64,000 nucleotides of DNA from Candidatus Heimdallarchaeota archaeon (lineage in GTDB: Archaea; Asgardarchaeota; Heimdallarchaeia; Heimdallarchaeales; Heimdallarchaeaceae): contig JAAFKI010000051.1 of NCBI GenBank assembly GCA_021399345.1, positions 1 to 64,000 of the forward strand. The letters run 5' to 3'. Of the stretch, positions 18,370 to 26,415 are shown one piece after another. The stretch's first letter is position 1, and the number at the start of each line of letters is the position of its first letter. Both the position numbers and the translations under genes were made by a program. Under the pieces are notes generated by a model that had not been told where the DNA came from, ran no database searches, and saw nothing but the letters and a program-made list of their open reading frames with translations.

Positions 18370-19527
18370 ATGATCTTTATGGAAGAGAAACAAGAAAAAC
18401 CATTTCAATGCGGAATATGTAAACGTAGATTTAAGCGTAAAGATTACCTAAAAAGGCATATGATGGTACATACCAAGGAGAAACCATTTCTTTGTGATAC
18501 CTGTGGCAAAGCTTTTTCTCGAAAAACTTCTTTAAAAAATCACTTCAGAGTGCATACAGGAGAGAAACCTTTCATATGTAAAGAGTGTGGAAAGAAATTT
18601 TCAGATAAAGGTAATCTATCAAAACATCTGAGATTGCATACGGGAGAGAAACCATATATATGCCATTTTTGTAATAAGGAATTTTCGAGATCTCATCATT
18701 TACAGTCTCATCTTAGAATTCATACTAATGAAAAACCATTTAGTTGTACATATTGTGACAAGTCATTTTCTAGAGAATTTATTCTGAAAAACCATTTGAA
18801 AATACATACAAACCAAAAACCATATGAATGTAATTTTTGTGAGAAAAAATTTCGTCAACTAGCTCATTTAGAAAGTCACCTTCGGATACATACTGGTGAG
18901 AAACCTTACTATTGTTCTGAATGTGGTAAGTCATTCAGAACCTCATCCTCCCTTATTAGCCATAAAAGAACTCATTCTGGAGAAAAACCATACAAGTGTA
19001 CAAGATGTGGAAAGGAATTTTCGAGATTATTTACCTTAAAATATCATATCAAAAATAATTCGTGTTGGTATAACAAAAAATCGTCTATTCAATGGGAAAA
19101 TTTGTGCAAAGATATAGCAGAAATTCTCTTTGAAGAAAAAAAATGGAAATGGAAACCTAAAATTCTTACCCCAGAATTGGTTAATAGAAAGTGGATAATT
19201 CCTGAAATCTTAGTATTCTCACAAAATGACAAAAAGGAGCTAATTGATGCAAAAAGATCCATTGATTCTATAAGAAAAAAAGATTTAGATGTATATCCAT
19301 TGTATGCTGATATTATACATTTCTGGTGTTTAGTTCCAACAAAAAGGAGAATTCAATCTAGTAATGTTAAAGTGTTAGATTCAGATGATATAATTGGTCT
19401 TCTAAAAAAGAAAGTATCTGAACAGAATTCTGAGAGAATAGACAAAATAATTTCACAAATTGAAATGTTGAAAAAAGGAATGATTATTAAAGATCAGACA
19501 ATTTTGTCTGACTTCAACGAAAACTAA
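18370..19527 (+). CDS. Eight-finger C2H2 zinc-finger protein fused to a putative PD-(D/E)XK nuclease domain
   Basis: 385 residues. Residues 14-232 hold eight tandem C2H2 fingers (Cys pairs at 14/17, 42/45, 70/73, 98/101, 126/129, 154/157, 182/185, 210/213); the eighth ends H226...C232, a C2HC form. Linkers are of the eukaryotic TGEKP type (HTGEKPF, HTGEKPY, HSGEKPY). Residues ~240-350 show the order of a PD-(D/E)XK nuclease: helix with E243, P278-E279 in a strand, then ELIDAK with D293 and K295, a helix, a strand IIHFWCLV, and a last strand-helix pair. DNA binding is near certain by family; cleavage is an inference. The ATG at 18379 is an alternative start. The stop overlaps the convergent fixX stop. 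Confidence 0.85.
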   Translation: MIFMEEKQEKPFQCGICKRRFKRKDYLKRHMMVHTKEKPFLCDTCGKAFSRKTSLKNHFRVHTGEKPFICKECGKKFSDKGNLSKHLRLHTGEKPYICHFCNKEFSRSHHLQSHLRIHTNEKPFSCTYCDKSFSREFILKNHLKIHTNQKPYECNFCEKKFRQLAHLESHLRIHTGEKPYYCSECGKSFRTSSSLISHKRTHSGEKPYKCTRCGKEFSRLFTLKYHIKNNSCWYNKKSSIQWENLCKDIAEILFEEKKWKWKPKILTPELVNRKWIIPEILVFSQNDKKELIDAKRSIDSIRKKDLDVYPLYADIIHFWCLVPTKRRIQSSNVKVLDSDDIIGLLKKKVSEQNSERIDKIISQIEMLKKGMIIKDQTILSDFNEN

Positions 19528-19619
19528 CTATGTTTAAATTCTACTCCAAATCCACCTTTAGGATATTTCCAGTCAACGCTACCATGAGGACAAATAATGC
19601 GACATGTGGCACACTCAAG
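19524..19619 (-). repeat. fixX 3' end, intact copy of the 96-bp direct repeat
   Basis: This is the functional 3' end of fixX. It matches 16872-16967 at 79 of 96 positions, with uninterrupted identical runs of 23 and 20 bases. The two copies are in the same orientation, 2.56 kb apart, with the zinc-finger block between them. Confidence 0.85.
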
Positions 19620-19835
19620 ACACGCAACATAATCGAAGACAACGGGTCCTTCTGCTTCCTCTTCTTCTGTAAATTTGTAGCAATCTGCTGGGCATCCATA
19701 TACACAATCATAAGTTGTACACTTTGCCTTACAGATTTCTGGATTTATCTCAATATGTGCATAATTTTGATCGGTTGTGATTTTTGTTAAATCTAGTTTT
19801 TCCTCTAGTGTTTTGGGTTTGTTTGATTTGCTCAT
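19524..19835 (-). CDS. fixX: FixX-like ferredoxin of the ETF:quinone oxidoreductase
   Basis: 103 residues. Cysteines C35, C39, C44, C48 and C52 in the first half and C72, C75, C78, C82 (CLECATCRIICP) in the second can hold one or two iron-sulfur clusters. FixX passes electrons between FixC and quinone or ferredoxin. It overlaps fixC by 4 bases and is the last gene of the etfB-etfA-unknown-fixC-fixX operon. Its stop codon overlaps the stop of the convergent zinc-finger gene, and its 3' end is repeated at 16872-16967. Confidence 0.9.
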   Translation of the reverse strand: MSKSNKPKTLEEKLDLTKITTDQNYAHIEINPEICKAKCTTYDCVYGCPADCYKFTEEEEAEGPVVFDYVACLECATCRIICPHGSVDWKYPKGGFGVEFKHS

Positions 19836-21127
19836 AATGATCTCACCGCTCCTATTAAAAGTTTAATTAATCCAAATAATTTACCTTTTTTGAAAACATA
19901 TCCTATGGCTGATGTAACTATTCTCTTTCTAGGATATCCGTTATTTCGTAATAGTTTTTCGAACAATCCTGTCAATAAATCAGGAACATAAGTAAACATC
20001 ATTTTATTTTCTAGAAAGTGTGAAGCTCTTTTGAATGTTTTAAGGTCTTTGTAAGCGAAGCTCTCTTTAAGTTTCTTCTTGTATAGTTTGGTTTGTTTTT
20101 TAGTATAATCGTTTGTTTGTAATATTTCTATAGCAGCTTCACCAGCTACTTTGCCTGATTCTAAGGCGAAATTTATCCCTTCAATGTATAATCCTGCATT
20201 CAGAACCATACCAGCTGCATCACCGACGACTAAAACACCATTACCATATAATTTTGGCATGTGCTTGAAACCACCCTCTGGAATGATGTGAGCAGAATAT
20301 TCTATCATTTCAGCATCTTTCAGCAGTTTTTTGACATAAGAATGCTCTTTGAACTCCTCAAAAACTTCAGGTGCTTTCAGCTTTTTCTTAGTTAAAACAT
20401 CCATATTAAGGATGAGCCCAAAAGAAACTGTTTCCTGATTTGTATAGTAGAATCCTCCACCAGGAATACCTTTTGAATACCCTAAAATTTCGTTGTTCAT
20501 ACCTTCGTTATCATCTAAATGAAATCGCTCTTCAATTTTTTTCTTAGGTAATTTATAGGTCTCTTTCATACCAAGAGCAAAATGACGAGGTTTTGGTTTT
20601 TTAGCTAGTTTTGCTTTCTCAACTAGCATGGTATTTGCACCTTCTGCAATAATTACTAGCTTTGCTTTGAGAACTTCCTCACCTGATTTTACACCAACAA
20701 TTTGTTTATCATTCCACACTAAGTCTTCTACCATTGTATCTGGTAATATCATAGCTCCAGCTTCTTCTGCTTTGTCTGCTAACCATCGGTCAAACTTAGG
20801 TCTTATAACTGTCACACCATTGTATGGAACTTGATTGAAATTCCTTAGATCTGCATCAATTGTAACACTTTTAGACTCAGAAAGTAGAGTTATTTTTTTG
20901 GTTGTAAGATATCTTTCAAATGAATTCTCATCCTCCCAGTAATTTGGGACTAATTCATTCAGAATGGGACCATATAAAGCTGCACCACTAACATTTTTTG
21001 CACCAGAATATTGTCCTCTTTCTAAAACAACAGTTTCGATACCAGCTTTAGCAAGTGTTAAAGCTGCTGAAATACCAGCAGGTCCAGCACCAACAATAGC
21101 CACATCAAAATCAAATTCTTCTGACAT
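19832..21127 (-). CDS. fixC: FixC-like electron transfer flavoprotein-quinone oxidoreductase
   Basis: 431 residues. The FAD site is VAIVGAGPAGISAALTLAKAG at the N-terminus; GVLVVGDAAGMVLNAG, typical of the geranylgeranyl reductase/FixC family, lies near residue 295. It takes electrons from the ETF and, with FixX, hands them to the quinone pool. The 4-base overlap with fixX and closeness to etfBA support an EtfABCX complex, which in some anaerobes bifurcates electrons from NADH to ferredoxin and menaquinone. Whether this one bifurcates cannot be read from the sequence. Confidence 0.9.
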   Translation of the reverse strand: MSEEFDFDVAIVGAGPAGISAALTLAKAGIETVVLERGQYSGAKNVSGAALYGPILNELVPNYWEDENSFERYLTTKKITLLSESKSVTIDADLRNFNQVPYNGVTVIRPKFDRWLADKAEEAGAMILPDTMVEDLVWNDKQIVGVKSGEEVLKAKLVIIAEGANTMLVEKAKLAKKPKPRHFALGMKETYKLPKKKIEERFHLDDNEGMNNEILGYSKGIPGGGFYYTNQETVSFGLILNMDVLTKKKLKAPEVFEEFKEHSYVKKLLKDAEMIEYSAHIIPEGGFKHMPKLYGNGVLVVGDAAGMVLNAGLYIEGINFALESGKVAGEAAIEILQTNDYTKKQTKLYKKKLKESFAYKDLKTFKRASHFLENKMMFTYVPDLLTGLFEKLLRNNGYPRKRIVTSAIGYVFKKGKLFGLIKLLIGAVRSL

Positions 21128-21182
21128 TATAATTTGATTTCTAAGTATTTATTTATAAACTCTGTTACTTGTCAAATTCGTA

Positions 21183-21881
21183 TTATTCAGACGAGTTTAA
21201 GCCATATCCCCAATTTCCATTTTCATCATAATTGAAGGATTTGAACATACCACAAGCATTCCAAATATCATCAAACCAAGTTTGAATTAAACGGGGAACA
21301 TCCTCTGTTTTTGCATAATCTTCAATGTAAATCTCATCTAGTTTTATTACATCTTCTTGTATAGGTGTTGGAATGGCTCCCAGTATTTCTTTATTCAATT
21401 TCATTAAATATCCTTCAACACCAATAAGAGAAAGATACATACTAAAAGGAGGTTTGACATTTATTCGTTTGAAAACTTCTACATAATCTGGAATTGCTGT
21501 AATTACTTCCTTCTCAAAATCTATACTAGGGATTTCTTTTTTCTCAACAATTGGTTTGAGTAGACTCCCTTCTACAGCTTCTATAATCCCTCTTCGATAT
21601 AAATGAGCATAAGATCTTGCTCCTCCTGATAAATCAGTGGTATATGTAAGAAAACCATCGAATGTGTGGCTCATTTCCATCCCTATATATCTGATAGGTT
21701 TCAGATACTTTGGATTTCGCGAGATAATTTCAATATTGTAGTTTTTATCGATAGTTGAAGATTCTTCGGCGATAAGATGTAATACTATCTTTGCTGTTTC
21801 AGGAATTTTAATAGGAGCTCTATTGTTTTTCAGTTCATTTATTCGTTCATTTCTGAAAAAGCCTTTCACGATAATAACCAC
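21183..21881 (-). CDS. Unknown protein within the etf/fix operon
   Basis: 232 residues, not recognised with confidence. The segment FDGFLTYTTDLSGGARSYAH and the following RRGIIEAVEG recall the C-terminal part of some prokaryotic AlbA_2/HTH proteins, but the DNA-binding half is absent. No signal peptide, membrane helix or metal motif was found. The start is a GTG at 21881. It lies 55 bp before fixC and 40 bp after etfA, same strand, so it is cotranscribed with the EtfABCX genes, which normally carry no such gene. Confidence 0.55.
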   Translation of the reverse strand: MVIIVKGFFRNERINELKNNRAPIKIPETAKIVLHLIAEESSTIDKNYNIEIISRNPKYLKPIRYIGMEMSHTFDGFLTYTTDLSGGARSYAHLYRRGIIEAVEGSLLKPIVEKKEIPSIDFEKEVITAIPDYVEVFKRINVKPPFSMYLSLIGVEGYLMKLNKEILGAIPTPIQEDVIKLDEIYIEDYAKTEDVPRLIQTWFDDIWNACGMFKSFNYDENGNWGYGLNSSE

Positions 21882-21921
21882 CCGATTTTTTATTTAAAGT
21901 TTGTTTAAAAAGAAAAAAGGA

Positions 21922-22884
21922 TTATCCTTGAAGCTTTTGCTTAAGGATTGGAAGGATTACATGAAGATCTCCAATAATACCATAATCAGCAAAGTTAAAG
22001 ATTGCAGCTCCTTCATCAGTGTTTATAGCTATCAGAGTTTTTGCTTTGATTCCACTCACGTGTTGTGGGGCTCCACTTATGCCTGCAGCAATATAAAGGT
22101 CTGGTGAAACTGATTGTCCTGTTTGTCCAATCTCATATGTTTCTTCAATCCAATGAACATCTGTACACGCTCGAGTAGCTTCTATTTCACCACCCAAAAT
22201 ATCAGCAAGTTCTCTAATAATTTGGAATTGTTCTTTTCCACCAACTCCTCTTCCACCTGCAACTATAATTTTTGCGTCTTTCAAATTAACAGTTCTTTCA
22301 GCTTTCTTGATTTCTATATGTTTTACAAGCATATCTTCTTCACTAAAAGTAACATCAAAAGATTCAACATTTGGTGAACCGCCATCTGGATTTTCATTCA
22401 CAAAGAATGCGCCTGCTCTAGAAGTTGCGAACTTAATAGCACCTTCAATTCTAGTCACTTTCATTGCTTGATCATCTCTAACTGGTGTATGGAAGTGTAG
22501 ATCATCACCAACTATTGAAATATCATTGATTCGTTGAGCACATGAAACTCCATGATGAACTGCAAGTCTTGGAATTAAATCCTCTCCATATACTGTTCCT
22601 GCAGCAATAACTAACTTAGGTTCAGTTTTTTCAATAACCTCTAGCATTGCTTTAACATAAGGTCTACTGAGATAGACTTCTAGTTCAGGAGCTTTTACAG
22701 ATACAACTCTTGAAGCACCATGCTTTCCAAGTTCAGTTATCCATTCATCTTTAATCTGATGACCGAATAAAGCAACTATAATTTCACTGATTCCAGAAAT
22801 CTCTGTTAATTTGTTTAAGACTCCAAGAGTGTTTTCCTCGATAATATCTTCTCTAATTTGACCAAAAACTAATGTTTTCACCAT
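21922..22884 (-). CDS. etfA: Electron transfer flavoprotein alpha subunit
   Basis: About 320 residues. The C-terminal FAD domain carries IIVAGGRGVGGKEQF, the stretch EIEATRACTDVHWI, GQTGQSVSPDLYIAAGISGA and INTDEGAAIFNFADYGIIGD, all typical of EtfA. The ATG at 22884 is preferred over GTG 22890 because AGGAG stands 7 bases before it. It forms the heterodimer with EtfB and delivers electrons to FixC. It begins right at the end of etfB. Confidence 0.93.
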   Translation of the reverse strand: MVKTLVFGQIREDIIEENTLGVLNKLTEISGISEIIVALFGHQIKDEWITELGKHGASRVVSVKAPELEVYLSRPYVKAMLEVIEKTEPKLVIAAGTVYGEDLIPRLAVHHGVSCAQRINDISIVGDDLHFHTPVRDDQAMKVTRIEGAIKFATSRAGAFFVNENPDGGSPNVESFDVTFSEEDMLVKHIEIKKAERTVNLKDAKIIVAGGRGVGGKEQFQIIRELADILGGEIEATRACTDVHWIEETYEIGQTGQSVSPDLYIAAGISGAPQHVSGIKAKTLIAINTDEGAAIFNFADYGIIGDLHVILPILKQKLQG

Positions 22885-22886
22885 AA

Positions 22887-23687
22887 TCACGCTCCTAGTT
22901 TTACCTCATCTTCTTTCAGTTTCGCTAGAAGATTTTCAACTTTTTCCTCAGGTTCACCTTCTTTGATTATGTAACTTTCTTTCTCAATAACAATATTAGA
23001 GAATGAAACTTCAATTAAAGAAGCTGCTTCTTTTCCAACAACACTTGAACTAAGCCCTAAATCAGCAGCAGTCCATTTTGGAATTTCTGCTCTTTTAGCT
23101 GTTAGAATTCCTCTCATGGATGTATATCTTGGAGTAAAATATTGACTATCACTGCAACTAATCACTCCTTTATTAGGCATAGCGACAATCTTTCTACCAC
23201 CTTCTAGAACATGTCCAACTTTATAACCTGAGTCTATAACTTCAATTTCTTCAGCATAGAGAACACTTGGTAAACCAAGTTTCTCAGATAACATAGCTCC
23301 AATTGCATAGGAACCAGTTGATTGTTCTTCAACTCCTAGAAAGACTAAATCAAATTCTCCTATTTTTCCTAAAGCTTCAACATATACTTTAGCTAACAGA
23401 AGAGGGTCATCTGTGTAGATGGTTTCATCTGCTATCTCAATAGCATCAGTACAACCCATTGCTATTGCTTCTCTCAAAGCTTTGTTGGGTTTTAAACCTC
23501 TCACACACACAGCTGTAACTTCTGCTCCAAGCTGATCTTTAAGCTTTAGAGCTCCTTCCAGAGCGTTTTTACTTGAAGGGTTAATGACTAAATCATCTTC
23601 ACTAACGCGTGTGGAATCAAAATAATCCACTCCTTGAAGCTTGACCTGTGTGCTTACTATTTGTTCTATAAACACAATAATCTTCAT
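22887..23687 (-). CDS. etfB: Electron transfer flavoprotein beta subunit
   Basis: About 266 residues from the ATG at 23687, which gives the usual MKIIVFIEQ opening; the frame runs on to 23699. Visible are the nucleotide-binding region GCTDAIEIADE, LVFLGVEEQSTGSYAIGAML and the C-terminal recognition loop near PRYTSMRGILTAKRAEIP. First gene of the operon etfB-etfA-unknown-fixC-fixX. The order and complete set suggest an EtfABCX complex serving NADH or acyl-CoA oxidation. Confidence 0.92.
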   Translation of the reverse strand: MKIIVFIEQIVSTQVKLQGVDYFDSTRVSEDDLVINPSSKNALEGALKLKDQLGAEVTAVCVRGLKPNKALREAIAMGCTDAIEIADETIYTDDPLLLAKVYVEALGKIGEFDLVFLGVEEQSTGSYAIGAMLSEKLGLPSVLYAEEIEVIDSGYKVGHVLEGGRKIVAMPNKGVISCSDSQYFTPRYTSMRGILTAKRAEIPKWTAADLGLSSSVVGKEAASLIEVSFSNIVIEKESYIIKEGEPEEKVENLLAKLKEDEVKLGA

Positions 23688-23712
23688 AATATTCAACAAA
23701 ACTGAATAAAGA

Positions 23713-23723
23713 TGTTAAATAAA
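23713..23723 (-). promoter_or_regulatory. TATA box of the etf/fix operon
   Basis: ATTTATTTAAC on the minus strand, centred ~31 bases before the ATG at 23687. Transcription would begin close to that ATG, which supports the shorter etfB start and a nearly leaderless message. Confidence 0.5.
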
Positions 23724-23820
23724 TATTACTACATATCAAATATTCGTAGATGGGGAAAAAAGATTTATTTCAAAGAGAAAATCTTAAGAAAATGTAAAAC
23801 CTCAATAAATTTGAGATATC

Positions 23821-24879
23821 ATGACTATTGACAGAAAAAAAGTCATCGAAACCCAAATCGAACTAAGCAATCTAATAGGATGCCCTGGGCATGAAGTTGA
23901 GGTAACTGACTACATTCTAGTAAAACTGGAAAAATTAGCTGTAGATAAAGCCTGGATTGATCCTCTAGGAAATGTATTAGCAATCAAAGAAGGTTCTGAC
24001 CCCAACGGATTAAGAATAATGCTTGATGCGCATGTTGATGAAGTAGGATTTATGATTTCACATATTGATGATTTTGGCTTTATCACTATTGAAACGCTTG
24101 GGGGAATTGACAAACGCTTGATGTTGGGAGCTTTAATTCAATTTCACACTACAGAAAGAAAAAGAATTATCGGTGTTGTAGGGACATCTCCACCTCACAT
24201 AACCAGACAAGAAGATAGAGAAAAAGTTCCACCCATAAATGAAATGTTTGTGGATATAGGGTGTAAATCATATCAAGAAGTAATAGATATGGATTTAGAT
24301 ATTGGTTCAGTAGGAACATTCTACACTGAATGTAAACAGCTTAATGACAATATCCTATTAGGAAAAGCATTTGATGATCGTACAGCATGTAATGTTTTGT
24401 TACAAGTACTTGAACAGCTAAAGGATATTGAAATCCCAAATACACTTTTGATTACTTTTGCAGTGCAAGAAGAAGTTGGAGGTAGGGGAGCTACAGTAGC
24501 AGGTTTTACTTTGGATCCAAGTATTGCTTTAGCTCTTGAGAACACTATTGCTAGCGATGTTCCTGGTGTTCCTCCAGCAAAAATGATCACAAAACTAGGA
24601 AGTGGACCTGCTGTAACAGCAGCAGATAGATCATTAATTGTACCAAAGAAGATTCTTGATAGAATCAAAACTGCCGCAGACATGGATGGAATTACATGGC
24701 AATATAAGAAACCAGTATATGGCGGAACAGATGCGGGTAGAATCTCTTTAACAAGATCTGGTGTTCCTTCTGGTGTAGTTTCTGTCCCATGTAGATACAT
24801 TCATGCTAATGCAGGTTTACTTCAGATTGATGATATAGTAGATACAATAAAACTTGTTATAAACTTTTGTAAGATTTAA
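23821..24879 (+). CDS. M42 family (tetrahedral-type) aminopeptidase
   Basis: 352 residues, the usual length. Metal ligands of the family are visible in order: His in DAHVDEVGFM, Asp in AFDDRTACN, the Glu pair in VQEEVGGRGA, an Asp in NTIASDVPG and the late His in YIHANAGL. Such enzymes form hollow dodecamers that trim peptides from the proteasome or other proteases. It stands alone, convergent with the MFS gene, overlapping its end by 4 bases. Confidence 0.93.
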   Translation: MTIDRKKVIETQIELSNLIGCPGHEVEVTDYILVKLEKLAVDKAWIDPLGNVLAIKEGSDPNGLRIMLDAHVDEVGFMISHIDDFGFITIETLGGIDKRLMLGALIQFHTTERKRIIGVVGTSPPHITRQEDREKVPPINEMFVDIGCKSYQEVIDMDLDIGSVGTFYTECKQLNDNILLGKAFDDRTACNVLLQVLEQLKDIEIPNTLLITFAVQEEVGGRGATVAGFTLDPSIALALENTIASDVPGVPPAKMITKLGSGPAVTAADRSLIVPKKILDRIKTAADMDGITWQYKKPVYGGTDAGRISLTRSGVPSGVVSVPCRYIHANAGLLQIDDIVDTIKLVINFCKI

Positions 24880-26348
24880 TCTTTCTTCTTAAACGGATCT
24901 GGCCCTCTGAACCAAGAGAATGCTGTAGCAAAGAGCATGAAAACTGCAAACACTGCAAAAAGAACTTTCATTGCAGGTACATAATTAGCAACATCAGCTA
25001 AGTCTCCACCATTTCTTCTTTGGAAATAATTTTGACTATATACGAAAACAGCTGTTGCCAAAGCAGTTCCTAAACTAAACCCAACATTAGTAGATAAGCT
25101 GAGAAGACCATTCGCAACTCCTAGTTTATTTTCTGGAGATGATGACATTACAGAAGTATTATTAGGCGCAATAAAGGCTCCTAGTGCAATACCAATAATA
25201 ATTGCTATAATCACAAGAATCCAGTTCTTTACATCAGCTCTTACAAAAACCGCTCCGAACACTAGAGAAAGGGTCATAGTACCAATTCCAAGTGTGGTAA
25301 TATATTTTGCATCAATTTTACCAGATAAATATCCAGAAATAACAGCTGTTGCTGCCATAGCTATTGGCGTTCCTAAGATTATTAATCCTGTTTTTATCTG
25401 AGACAAACCTAGAATATCTTGAACAAATAATGGCAGCTGAAAGATGATAACACACAACCCTAGATAAGCAAATACAGCTGAAAAAATACCTATCGAGAAT
25501 CTTCTATTCTTAAACATAGATAGATCCACCAAAGGATTATCCGTTTTCTTTTCCCATAAAATAAATGCTATAAAAAGTAATATGCTCATTCCTAAACATA
25601 TTCCACTCCACGTTGCAGTATAACTACCAAAAAGACTCACTTCGTCAAAAATGCTTGCAAAGATACTGAAACTAAAAACCATTAAAAAGAGAGAGAATGC
25701 TAAAAATGTAGAACCTGGAATATCTGATTTTCTTCTTGTTTCTTCAATTGGAGGTGTTTTAGGGATAATTACTTGAACCCAGAATAATCCTATTAGCCCT
25801 ATAGGAACATTAATCAAAAATATCCATCCCCAGCGAAGATAAACGGTGATAACACCTCCCAAAATTGGTCCTATAGATAGAGCTAATGCAATAATTAAGG
25901 AATTCAAACCAATTGCTAACCCTCTGTTCTGTTTTGTTGTAAATCTAGTAATTATGGCCATACCATTAGCTACTAAACCAGTAGCTCCTATTCCTTGCAA
26001 CACTCTGAAAATAACCAGAGCAAGGAGCGTTTTAGCAAAAAAACAGAGAAGAGAAGCTAAAGAAAATATAACCATTCCTATTTGAAAAACCAGTTTATTG
26101 GAAAACCTGTCACCTAAATCTCCTGCAATAGTTGTAAAAGCTATCATGGTTAATAGATAGCTTAAGATAATCCACTGGACTGCGTTCTGTGAAACTCCTA
26201 GACTATCTCTAATAGTTTTCAAGCCTATAAATACAATTGTTCCATCAAGTGACGCAAGAAATGCTCCTAAACCAGTAGCTGAAACTAGAACCCAGATTTT
26301 AATTGGAGACTTAGATTCCTTATTATTCTCTGTAGAAATAACATTCAT
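24876..26348 (-). CDS. MFS drug exporter, 14-helix DHA2 (EmrB/QacA) type
   Basis: About 490 residues from the ATG at 26348; the frame extends to 26432 but that would add a hydrophilic head and overlap the next gene. Family motifs: LASLDGTIVFIGLKTI in helix 1 with the DHA2 Asp, GDLGDRFSNK (motif A), and RVLQGIGATGLVANGMAII (motif C region). About 14 membrane helices. Likely a proton-driven exporter of hydrophobic compounds; the substrate is unknown. It lies downstream of the acetyltransferase gene on the same strand. Confidence 0.88.
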   Translation of the reverse strand: MNVISTENNKESKSPIKIWVLVSATGLGAFLASLDGTIVFIGLKTIRDSLGVSQNAVQWIILSYLLTMIAFTTIAGDLGDRFSNKLVFQIGMVIFSLASLLCFFAKTLLALVIFRVLQGIGATGLVANGMAIITRFTTKQNRGLAIGLNSLIIALALSIGPILGGVITVYLRWGWIFLINVPIGLIGLFWVQVIIPKTPPIEETRRKSDIPGSTFLAFSLFLMVFSFSIFASIFDEVSLFGSYTATWSGICLGMSILLFIAFILWEKKTDNPLVDLSMFKNRRFSIGIFSAVFAYLGLCVIIFQLPLFVQDILGLSQIKTGLIILGTPIAMAATAVISGYLSGKIDAKYITTLGIGTMTLSLVFGAVFVRADVKNWILVIIAIIIGIALGAFIAPNNTSVMSSSPENKLGVANGLLSLSTNVGFSLGTALATAVFVYSQNYFQRRNGGDLADVANYVPAMKVLFAVFAVFMLFATAFSWFRGPDPFKKKD

Positions 26349-26415
26349 TAAGAACAAATTTTTGTTTTCACACTTTATTAAAAAACTTTTGCAATAGGTC
26401 GATGAAAAAACTAAT

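Larger units (their letters stand above)
16968..19523. mobile_element. Candidate inserted two-gene block bounded by repeats of the fixX 3' end
   Basis: The block holds a membrane protein gene and the zinc-finger gene, both on the plus strand, while all neighbours on either side (radical SAM gene, fixX-fixC-etf operon) read the other way. It is bounded by the fixX fragment (16872-16967) and the intact fixX 3' end (19524-19619), direct repeats of 96 bp. This resembles integration at the 3' end of a gene with restoration of the gene. No integrase or transposase gene is present, so mobility is inferred only from the repeat structure. Confidence 0.45.

Noticed and set aside
18370-19080. Zinc-finger gene as eukaryotic contamination of the assembly
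   Set aside because: It is intronless, as AT-rich as its neighbours, and its stop overlaps the archaeal fixX stop; the fixX repeat on the other side also ties it to this chromosome. Transfer from a eukaryote long ago remains possible.
19524-19619. CRISPR-like repeat structure around fixX
   Set aside because: There are only two copies 2.56 kb apart, both coding, with no spacer pattern.
24321-24800. 159-residue minus-strand open frame within the M42 peptidase gene
   Set aside because: It lies wholly inside a gene with complete catalytic motifs and has low-complexity, Ser/Pro-rich composition typical of a shadow frame.
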